DNA of 5,487 nucleotides from Minisyncoccota bacterium. Lineage in GTDB: Bacteria; Patescibacteriota; Minisyncoccia; Phycocordibacterales; Phycocordibacteraceae. Both the position numbers and the translations under genes were made by a program. The notes under the pieces were generated by a model. That model saw only the letters and a list, made by a program, of their open reading frames with translations, had not been told where the DNA came from and made no database searches. Positions 1 to 5,403 of this stretch are shown here, one piece after another. Where the stretch lies: positions 1-5,487 of the forward strand of contig JALHML010000046.1 in NCBI GenBank assembly GCA_022844065.1. Direction: 5' to 3'. How positions within the stretch are numbered: the first letter of the stretch is position 1; every line of letters begins with the position of its first letter.

Positions 1-1
1 G

Positions 2-997
2 CACCTCTCTGCAGGGAATAACCCGATTCTCCGTATCTCAGGCTCTTTGGTGCCTCTGTTGCAGCATCCGGTGCTCACTCCTGAGATGACTATTGGGTAC
101 CTGAAGAGTATTGCGCCCGGACATCGCTTTGAACGCTTTGCGTCGGAGCAGGCAATTGATTTCTCATACGCACATACCGCAAAAGCACGATTTCGTGTGA
201 ACGGCTACACCGTGCAGGGCTCCGCTGCTATCGCGATGCGTCTTATTCCGCACGAGATTCGCACATTCGAGTCCTTGAATCTCCCTCCGATTCTTGAGGT
301 GTTTAGTCAGCGGTCGCAAGGATTCTTCCTGGTGGTGGGTCCTGTGGGGCAGGGGAAGTCGACGACTCTGGCGACTATTATCGACCGCATCAACGAAACA
401 CGTGCCGAGCACATCGTAACGATTGAGGATCCGGTGGAGTACATCTTTGAGCAAAAGAAGTCCTTGATCCATCAGCGTGAGGTACATATCGATACGCCGG
501 ACTTCCACTCAGCACTTAACTCTGCCTTCCGCGAGGATGTGAATGTGATCATGGTGGGCGAGATGCGCAATCAGGAGACCATTTCGTCAGCAGTTACAGC
601 CGCTGAAACAGGACACTTGGTTCTTTCAACGCTTCATACGAACAATGCGGCACAGACTATCGACCGTATTATCGACATGTTCCCACCAAACCAGCAGGAT
701 CAGGTGCGCGTACAGCTCGCAGGCTCACTCGCAGGTATCTTCTCGCAGCGTCTTATTCCGCGCATTGCCGGCGGACAGCTTCCTGCGTATGAGTTGTTGA
801 TCAACAACAGCGCGGTCTCGAATCTCATTCGTGAGGGCCGTACACATGAAATAACCACCGTTATTCAGACATCGAGCCAAGAAGGCATGATCGACATGGA
901 CCGCTCGTTGGCGGAACTTGTACGGCGTGGCGAGGTAACAATCGAGCACGCGTATGAGCGCGCGAACGATCCAAAGACTTTCGAGCGGTATCTATAG
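2..997 (+). CDS. pilT: PilT-like type IV pilus retraction ATPase, 5'-truncated by the window edge
   Basis: Cytoplasmic hexameric ATPase of the secretion/PilT family that powers pilus retraction. The frame is open from base 2 and reads HLSAGNNPILRISGSLVPL, matching the early PilT segment (D)LHLSAGxPPxxRxxG. The true start is therefore upstream, probably about 18 codons, and the TTG at 47 is not the start. Visible residues are numbered from base 2, 331 in all. Walker A is GPVGQGKST (113-121, bases 338-364), the Asp box is HIVTIEDPVEY (137-147), Walker B is REDVNVIMVGEMR (177-189) and the His box is GHLVLSTLHT (204-213). The C-terminal PilT motif AIRNLIRE reads AVSNLIRE (271-278). That motif, the small N-terminal domain and the QREV segment favour PilT over PilB, which has a larger N-terminus and a tetracysteine motif absent here; no cysteine is visible in this protein. 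It ends 6 bases before pilC, so the two are probably co-transcribed. Confidence 0.95.
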   Translation, partial: HLSAGNNPILRISGSLVPLLQHPVLTPEMTIGYLKSIAPGHRFERFASEQAIDFSYAHTAKARFRVNGYTVQGSAAIAMRLIPHEIRTFESLNLPPILEVFSQRSQGFFLVVGPVGQGKSTTLATIIDRINETRAEHIVTIEDPVEYIFEQKKSLIHQREVHIDTPDFHSALNSAFREDVNVIMVGEMRNQETISSAVTAAETGHLVLSTLHTNNAAQTIDRIIDMFPPNQQDQVRVQLAGSLAGIFSQRLIPRIAGGQLPAYELLINNSAVSNLIREGRTHEITTVIQTSSQEGMIDMDRSLAELVRRGEVTIEHAYERANDPKTFERYL

Positions 998-1003
998 ATT
1001 CCT

Positions 1004-2212
1004 ATGCTTTTCTCGTACCACGCACTTGATAAAGACGGACACGAACGAGCGGGAACCGTAGAGGCGCTCTCAGTTGATGTTGCTGTTTCGACTCTGCAGC
1101 GCCGCGGCCTCATTGTTTCGTCGATAGAGCCCATCGCAAAGAGTACCGGACTCAACATCGAGATAGGCTTCTTCAAGAAGGTGTCGAATAAAGAGGTTGT
1201 GATCCTGTCGCGACAGATCGCGACCCTATTCGAAGCACAGGTCTCGGCCCTCCGTATCTTCCGTCTTCTCGCCGCCGAGGTAGACAACAAGTATCTCGCG
1301 GAGATCATGACGCAGATTGCGGACGATTTGCAGGGCGGCAGTCCAATATCAAAGGCTCTCGCACGTCACCCGAAAGTATTTTCGAACTTCTACGTAAACA
1401 TGGTGCGTTCGGGCGAGGAATCAGGACGACTCTCTGAGACGTTCGGGTACCTTGCGGATTATTTGGACCGTACCTACGAGGTGATGAATAAGGCGCAGAA
1501 TGCGCTTATCTACCCGGCATTCGTCATCGGCGTGTTCTTTATTGTGATGGCGCTGATGCTCACCATGGTTATCCCGCGTATCGCGGGTATTCTCAAGGAT
1601 TCGGGACAAGATATACCGCTCTATACGCAGATTGTTATTAGTGTGTCCGATTTCCTTGTCCGGTATGGGTTCCTGTTCCTTATTGCGCTTGGTGTTGGTG
1701 CGTTCTTCGCCTGGCGCTCTCTTCAGACAGGTCCAGGGCGTCTATTTTTCGACAAACTGAAGCTCGAGGTTCCGTACGTGGGTGATCTGTATAGCAAACT
1801 GTACCTCTCACGTATTGCAGACAACTTTGCGACCATGCTTGTGTCGGGTGTGCCGGTTGTTGAGGCGGTTGAAATTACGGCGTCCGTTGTGGGAAGTCCA
1901 ACCTACGAAAGGCTTCTTAATGATGTTGGAGAAGCCGTGAAGGGAGGAGCGTCCATTTCTGACGCACTTTCGAAACATGCCGAGATTCCGGGCATTATGA
2001 CCGCCATGGTGCGTGTGGGTGAGGAAACAGGAGAGCTTGGAAACATTCTCACGACACTTGCCAAGTTCTATCAGCGCGAAGTGACGACCGCGGTTGATAC
2101 GCTCGTTGATCTTATTGAGCCTATGATGATTGTGCTTCTGGGTCTTGGTGTGGGAACGCTCCTAGCGTCCGTACTTATTCCTATCTACAACATGGCCGGC
2201 TCCATTTCCTAG
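1004..2212 (+). CDS. pilC: PilC/GspF-family inner membrane platform protein
   Basis: Polytopic membrane protein (402 aa, the usual family length) on which pilin polymerisation is organised and which couples to the ATPases. The N-terminal segment FSYHALDKDGHERAGTVEA is the typical PilC/GspF opening. Two T2SSF repeats are visible, about residues 62-190 and 265-392. Each holds the internal duplicate signature: VRSGEESGRLSETF (134-147) and VRVGEETGELGNIL (336-349). Hydrophobic segments lie near 168-190, 222-237 and 373-394, giving the expected three membrane spans with the T2SSF domains in the cytoplasm. It contains no cysteine. The ATG at 1004 follows the pilT stop by 6 bases and has no convincing Shine-Dalgarno sequence, so translation probably depends on ribosomes finishing pilT. 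There is no clear terminator after it; the spacer that follows carries the pilin promoter. Confidence 0.96.
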   Translation: MLFSYHALDKDGHERAGTVEALSVDVAVSTLQRRGLIVSSIEPIAKSTGLNIEIGFFKKVSNKEVVILSRQIATLFEAQVSALRIFRLLAAEVDNKYLAEIMTQIADDLQGGSPISKALARHPKVFSNFYVNMVRSGEESGRLSETFGYLADYLDRTYEVMNKAQNALIYPAFVIGVFFIVMALMLTMVIPRIAGILKDSGQDIPLYTQIVISVSDFLVRYGFLFLIALGVGAFFAWRSLQTGPGRLFFDKLKLEVPYVGDLYSKLYLSRIADNFATMLVSGVPVVEAVEITASVVGSPTYERLLNDVGEAVKGGASISDALSKHAEIPGIMTAMVRVGEETGELGNILTTLAKFYQREVTTAVDTLVDLIEPMMIVLLGLGVGTLLASVLIPIYNMAGSIS

Positions 2213-2261
2213 CTCTGTACGGGTTATCCCCATTAGGGGCAGATGAAGAAGGGGGGTGGCG

Positions 2262-2267
2262 TACAAT
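2262..2267 (+). promoter_or_regulatory. probable -10 element of the major pilin promoter
   Basis: TACAAT differs from the consensus TATAAT by one base and lies 53 bases before the pilin ATG, inside the 108-base pilC-pilin spacer. No good -35 hexamer is present at 16-18 bases upstream; the sequence there is GCAGAT-like, preceded and followed by purine-rich DNA. If used, transcription would start near 2274 and leave a 5' leader of about 47 bases without a Shine-Dalgarno sequence. Support comes mainly from position and from the terminator that closes the pilin gene. Confidence 0.4.
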
Positions 2268-2320
2268 ACAAATAAGCGGATATTTACCCATTCTGCGCAT
2301 TAAACACATTTACAGACATT

Positions 2321-2800
2321 ATGACTCTCGGACATATCAAAGCAGATCGCGGCTTCACGCTCATCGAGCTCCTCGTCGTGATCGCCATCATCGGTATTCT
2401 CTCGTCCGTCGTTCTCGCGTCCCTCAACACGGCGCGTACACGCGGTAACGCAGCATCGGTAAAAGCCAACATGGCTACTATCTCGGTTCAGTCGGAGCTT
2501 AATTACGACACCAACGGTGTGTACGTTGCAGCTGCAGTGAGTGGCACCTGCCCAACAGCAGTTGTCGCAGGCTCGATGTGGGACACCACAACAGTTCAGG
2601 CTATTGCAGCTGCTGAGGCTGTGAATGGTACTGGTGTGAACATGGTTTGCCACGCATCGACAGGTGCTTCTGGCGCATGGGCCATCTCCTCTCCACTTCC
2701 TGGTGGAACTGGCGCAACTGCGCACTGGTGCATCGACTCTACAGGAGCGAAGCGTGCAACAACTGCCGCTACCACTGGAGTTGCTTGTCCAGCATCGTAA
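2321..2800 (+). CDS. pilA: type IV major pilin precursor (prepilin)
   Basis: Structural subunit of the pilus fibre, 159 aa before processing. The leader MTLGHIKADRG is cut by PilD after Gly11, and the mature protein begins FTLIELLVVIAIIGILSSVV: a class III signal with Phe at +1 and Glu at +5 (residue 16), the glutamate needed for subunit assembly. The hydrophobic N-terminal helix covers about residues 12-35 and continues as an amphipathic helix to about 65. The globular part is rich in Ala, Gly and Thr and holds four cysteines (77, 110, 137, 156), enough for two disulfides; Cys137-Cys156 could close a C-terminal loop like the pilin D-region. It is called the major pilin because it stands apart with its own promoter and terminator and has the best conserved E5 signature, while the later pilins form a minor cassette. 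A GspG-like pseudopilin is the alternative. The ATG at 2321 has no Shine-Dalgarno sequence. Confidence 0.9.
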   Translation: MTLGHIKADRGFTLIELLVVIAIIGILSSVVLASLNTARTRGNAASVKANMATISVQSELNYDTNGVYVAAAVSGTCPTAVVAGSMWDTTTVQAIAAAEAVNGTGVNMVCHASTGASGAWAISSPLPGGTGATAHWCIDSTGAKRATTAATTGVACPAS

Positions 2801-2813
2801 TCAAGCGTTTGTC

Positions 2814-2843
2814 GAAAAGCCCTCGAGCAATCGGGGGCTTTTC
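2814..2843 (+). terminator. Rho-independent terminator after the major pilin
   Basis: GAAAAGCCCTCG (2814-2825) pairs with CGGGGGCTTTTC (2832-2843) as a 12-bp stem with one G-T wobble and the 6-base loop AGCAAT. The T-run sits in the distal arm, matched by an A-run in the proximal arm, so the hairpin could in principle act in both directions. It begins 14 bases after the pilin stop codon and ends 37 bases before pilD. Confidence 0.85.
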
Positions 2844-2855
2844 ACTTGTAGCCGA

Positions 2856-2864
2856 TGCTATACT
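2856..2864 (+). promoter_or_regulatory. extended -10 promoter for pilD and the minor pilin genes
   Basis: TGC followed by TATACT fits the extended -10 pattern TGn-TATAAT with one mismatch in the hexamer. It lies 12 bases after the terminator and 16 bases before the pilD ATG at 2881. No good -35 is seen, as is common with extended -10 promoters. Initiation about 7 bases downstream (near 2871) would leave a leader of only about 10 bases without a Shine-Dalgarno sequence, so the pilD message would be nearly leaderless. Confidence 0.55.
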
Positions 2865-2880
2865 TTTTAGACGAAACGAC

Positions 2881-3642
2881 ATGCCAACCTCCTTGCTCCT
2901 TGTAGGTTTCTTCTTTATTGGTGCGATTGTTGCTAGTTTCATGGCGGTTATTGCTGAGCGACTATATACCGGACAGTCTTGGGTCAGAGGTCGCTCTGCG
3001 TGCAATTCATGTAGTCGCGAGCTTTCTGCAGTGGACCTTGTGCCGGTATTTTCTTGGTTGTGTTCCAGAGGACGGTGTCGCACATGTCATGCACGGATAC
3101 CAATCTTGTATGCGATAGGGGAGGCAACTCTCGGTATATTGTTTGTGCTTGCGTATCTGAAGCTGGGTATGTCGCTCGCGCTTATAGTGCTTCTCGCAGT
3201 GTTCGCTGTCCTTGCGTTTATCGTTATGTACGATTTGCGGCATACGGTGGTCCCGACGGTCGCTTCGACGCTGCTCGTAGTTCTTTCCCTGTTTTATGCA
3301 TTTCTTACGTCAGGCGGCCTAGAGCATCTCGGGCAGACACTTATGACGGCTGGCGTTATTGGGTTCGGGTTCTTTTTACTCCATTACCTTTCTCGAGGAC
3401 GTGCTATGGGACTGGGCGATAGTCCTGTCGCGCTCGCGCTCGCGCTTCTTACGGGTGGGTCCTTGGCTATCGCAGGACTTTTGTTCTCGTTTTGGATTGG
3501 TGCAATTGTTGGCATTGGTATATTGGTCGCTGCCCCGAAAGGGCATAGAATGGGAATTGAGGTGCCGTTCGTGCCATTTCTTGCGGCAGGATATATGCTC
3601 GCCTATTTCACACAATGGAATCCACTCCTCTTAACTCTATGA
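2881..3642 (+). CDS. pilD: PilD-like prepilin peptidase (A24 family aspartic protease)
   Basis: Integral membrane protease that removes the short basic leaders of the prepilins and, in this family, usually methylates the new N-terminal residue. It has 253 aa. The N-terminal cytoplasmic domain (about 31-75) carries CNSC (41-44) and CRTC (66-69), the tetracysteine zinc site of bifunctional PilD enzymes; a fifth cysteine is at 61. The two catalytic aspartates are Asp118 in YDLRHTVVP and Asp180 in GLGD (177-180). The usual GxGDVK is GLGDSP here, so the conserved lysine is replaced by proline. PFVPFLAAG (229-237) matches the conserved IPFGPFLA near the C-terminus. Several hydrophobic spans surround these motifs. 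The frame stays open upstream to 2647, but that part overlaps the pilin gene and the terminator; the ATG at 2881 starts directly with the first membrane segment. The stop overlaps the next start as ATGA. Confidence 0.93.
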   Translation: MPTSLLLVGFFFIGAIVASFMAVIAERLYTGQSWVRGRSACNSCSRELSAVDLVPVFSWLCSRGRCRTCHARIPILYAIGEATLGILFVLAYLKLGMSLALIVLLAVFAVLAFIVMYDLRHTVVPTVASTLLVVLSLFYAFLTSGGLEHLGQTLMTAGVIGFGFFLLHYLSRGRAMGLGDSPVALALALLTGGSLAIAGLLFSFWIGAIVGIGILVAAPKGHRMGIEVPFVPFLAAGYMLAYFTQWNPLLLTL

Positions 3643-4319
3643 CGAAACCTGTACGAGGATTCACGCTTGTAGAGATGATCGTAGTGCTTGCGATCATCAT
3701 TATCATCACGACCATCGCGCTCCTTGGTCAGTCGTCGTTCAATCGCTCGATGGTGCTCACGGATACGGCGTATACCATCGCGTTTTCGGTACGTGAGGCG
3801 CAGGCTCTGGGTATCTCTAGCCGTGCGTTTGCAGGGACTCAGGACGCGGGGTATGGCGTTCATTTTGCAAATCAATCTCCGTCGTCGTACAAGCTTTTTG
3901 CAGATACGTATCCGGCGGCACCAGGCGATACGCAGTACCCTGCTATTTGTCCTGGGCACCCGAACGTTCCAGCAACCAATCCCGAAGCAAAGCCGGGAGA
4001 CTGTATCCAGACGCTCGAATCAGAAGTTGTCCGGACATATAGTCTCAATAATGGCTTCCGTATTAGCGGATTCTGCGGCAGGCAGTCGAACGGGGTGCCG
4101 CTTTGCAATGGTGCCATTGATGCGCTCAATATCGTCTATCTGCGTCCGAATACGCAGTCTGTTATAACGGGCGTGAACGGGAACATCCGTACCGCGCTTC
4201 AGGACGCCACCATACGTATCTCGTCTCCTGATGGGACTACCGAGCGCTGCATCTACGTGTCGAAGGTAGGTCAGGTGTCGGTTGTACAAGAAGGAGAGGC
4301 TGAATGTCCAACTCAATAG
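3639..4319 (+). CDS. GspH/FimT-like minor pilin
   Basis: Minor pilin or pseudopilin, 226 aa from the chosen start. The leader MTKPVRG is cut before FTLVEMIVVLAIII, with Glu at +5 (residue 12). The mature N-terminus is a hydrophobic helix (about 8-29). The region AFSVREAQALGIS (48-60) followed by GYGVHF (71-76) is typical of GspH/FimT, as is the C-terminal strand pair ERCIYVSKVGQVSV (202-215). The GRxR motif tied to DNA binding in competence FimT proteins is not seen; the matching position reads GQVS. Six cysteines (104, 122, 146, 156, 204, 223) could form three disulfides. An earlier in-frame ATG at 3615 would add eight residues inside pilD; the start at 3639 is preferred because it forms an ATGA overlap with the pilD stop and gives the short basic leader. 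Probable role: part of the pilus priming and tip complex. Confidence 0.87.
   Translation: MTKPVRGFTLVEMIVVLAIIIIITTIALLGQSSFNRSMVLTDTAYTIAFSVREAQALGISSRAFAGTQDAGYGVHFANQSPSSYKLFADTYPAAPGDTQYPAICPGHPNVPATNPEAKPGDCIQTLESEVVRTYSLNNGFRISGFCGRQSNGVPLCNGAIDALNIVYLRPNTQSVITGVNGNIRTALQDATIRISSPDGTTERCIYVSKVGQVSVVQEGEAECPTQ
4291..4299 (+). promoter_or_regulatory. strong Shine-Dalgarno site for the PilW-like gene
   Basis: AAGGAGAGG lies inside the end of the GspH-like gene, with the AGGAG core 7 bases before the ATG at 4304. It is the only clear ribosome binding site in the window and selects 4304 over the later in-frame ATG at 4322. Confidence 0.8.
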
Positions 4320-4873
4320 CTATGCATACCTCACCTTCATCACGCGGCTACTCACTTCTTGAGATGATTGTATCGCTTGGCATTTTCAGCATGGTTATGC
4401 TCGTTGTTATGGGCGCATACGTTACGCTCATAAGTCTCGATCGGCAGGCGCGCGCGAATAATCAACTCGCAGCCTCTCTCTCGTTTGCGGTTGAGAGTAT
4501 GGCACGCGCAATGCGCACCGGTACCGGCTATGACTGTGGCGCCAGAGGAGGTGCGCTAAATTGCACCGGTGGCGGTGACAGTATCTCATTCCTCGACAGC
4601 CAGGGTCAGATTATCTCTTACATTCATAAGAACGATGGGAGTATCGGACAGTGTACTGGCTCATCGGGATGTCTTGATAACAATGCGGTCTCTTTGACGG
4701 ATCGCCGCATCAACATCACCTCGCTTAGATTCTATGTCCGAGGCGTTGGTGTCGGTGATGATACACAACCCAACGTTACGTTCTTAATCGCCGGTAGCAT
4801 GACTACGGAAGCGGGGGAGGTGTCGACCTTCTCAATACAGACAGGAGCGACACAGAGACTCATAGAGCTATGA
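4304..4873 (+). CDS. GspJ/PilW-like minor pilin
   Basis: Minor pilin of 189 aa. The leader of 15 residues ends SPSSRG, and the mature protein begins YSLLEMIVSLGIFS: Tyr instead of Phe at +1, Glu at +5 (residue 20). A hydrophobic helix (16-44) leads into NNQLAASLSFAVESMARAMR (52-71), the long amphipathic helix with a repeated acidic/basic pattern seen in PilW and GspJ proteins. The rest is predicted beta-rich, with SLRFYVRG (140-147) and NVTFLIAGS (157-165) as likely strands. Four cysteines (78, 87, 117, 123) sit in two Gly-rich loops, probably two local disulfides. It overlaps the previous gene by 16 bases and the next by ATGA. GspJ/PilW is favoured over GspI/PilV by the helix pattern and by the next gene being a clear PilV type; the exact subfamily is inferred. 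Confidence 0.82.
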   Translation: MSNSIAMHTSPSSRGYSLLEMIVSLGIFSMVMLVVMGAYVTLISLDRQARANNQLAASLSFAVESMARAMRTGTGYDCGARGGALNCTGGGDSISFLDSQGQIISYIHKNDGSIGQCTGSSGCLDNNAVSLTDRRINITSLRFYVRGVGVGDDTQPNVTFLIAGSMTTEAGEVSTFSIQTGATQRLIEL

Positions 4874-5403
4874 TGAATACTACTCCTATGCGTGGATTCA
4901 CCCTTGTTGAGACCCTGGTCGCTATTACGGTGGTTGTAACAGCAATGGTTGGTCCTCTGTATGCTGTTCAGCAGTCGTTGAACGCTTCAAGGACTGCGCG
5001 CGAGCAGCTTATTGCGTCCTCACTCGCTCAGGAAGGTGTGGAGTATGTTCGCGCCATACGTGATAGCAATTATCTCTATGTATTGAGAACCAGCTCCCCA
5101 CGCTCATGGCTCTTTGGTCTTGATGGGACAGGTGGTTCGGTAAACTGCATAACAGCTACGTGTGTTATTGATCCAACACAGAACACTGTGAGTCGTTCTA
5201 TCGGCCCGCTCTACCTTAGCACCACCAACCTTTACACTCAGGTTGCAGTTGTCTCGACGCCAACCAAATACACCCGTACCGTGTTACTTACACCAGTTTC
5301 AGGCAGTGCTACTGAGATGACGCTTACGGTTATTGTTACCTGGACCACAAAGAATCAGACGCGAAATGTAACCATTACGGAGCGTCTTCACAATTGGCTA
5401 TGA
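4870..5403 (+). CDS. GspI/PilV-like minor pilin
   Basis: Minor pilin of 177 aa. The leader MMNTTPMRG is cut before FTLVETLVAITVVVTAM, with Glu at +5 (residue 14). The hydrophobic helix spans about 10-33 and continues through REQLIASSLAQEGVEYVRA (44-62), followed by IRDSN (63-67). This LAxEGxEYVRxIRDxN segment is the usual mark of PilV-like proteins in Patescibacteria. The C-terminal part, MTLTVIVTWTTKNQTRNV (150-167) ending in LHNWL, fits the beta-strands that close this family, so the gene looks full length. Two close cysteines (93 and 98) could form one small disulfide loop. Two adjacent ATGs (4870 and 4873) are possible; the first makes the ATGA overlap with the preceding stop. No Shine-Dalgarno sequence is seen, which fits coupled translation. 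Expected partner of the neighbouring H-, J- and K-like pilins at the pilus tip. Confidence 0.85.
   Translation: MMNTTPMRGFTLVETLVAITVVVTAMVGPLYAVQQSLNASRTAREQLIASSLAQEGVEYVRAIRDSNYLYVLRTSSPRSWLFGLDGTGGSVNCITATCVIDPTQNTVSRSIGPLYLSTTNLYTQVAVVSTPTKYTRTVLLTPVSGSATEMTLTVIVTWTTKNQTRNVTITERLHNWL

Noticed and set aside
47..49. TTG at 47 as the start of the ATPase gene
   Set aside because: The frame continues to base 2 and encodes the conserved HLSAG segment of PilT, so the start lies outside the window.
865..1308. Minus-strand open frames such as the 147-codon one opposite pilT/pilC
   Set aside because: They lie fully opposite well supported genes, encode no recognisable domain and have low-complexity Arg/Ser-rich products typical of antisense shadows.
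2228..2239. Hairpin CCCC-ATTA-GGGG after pilC as a terminator
   Set aside because: The stem has only four base pairs and no T-run follows.
2276..2296. GCGGA / TCTGC hairpin in the pilin leader as a riboswitch or regulator
   Set aside because: It is a 5-bp stem with a wobble pair and an 11-base loop, within chance expectation, and no known RNA motif is visible.
2647..2880. Upstream extension of the prepilin peptidase to 2647
   Set aside because: The added 78 residues overlap the pilin gene in another frame, cross the terminator and promoter, and do not resemble the peptidase family; the ATG at 2881 begins at the expected first membrane helix.
3615..3638. Earlier start at 3615 for the GspH-like pilin
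   Set aside because: It would add eight residues inside pilD without any ribosome binding site; 3639 gives an ATGA overlap and a typical short basic leader.
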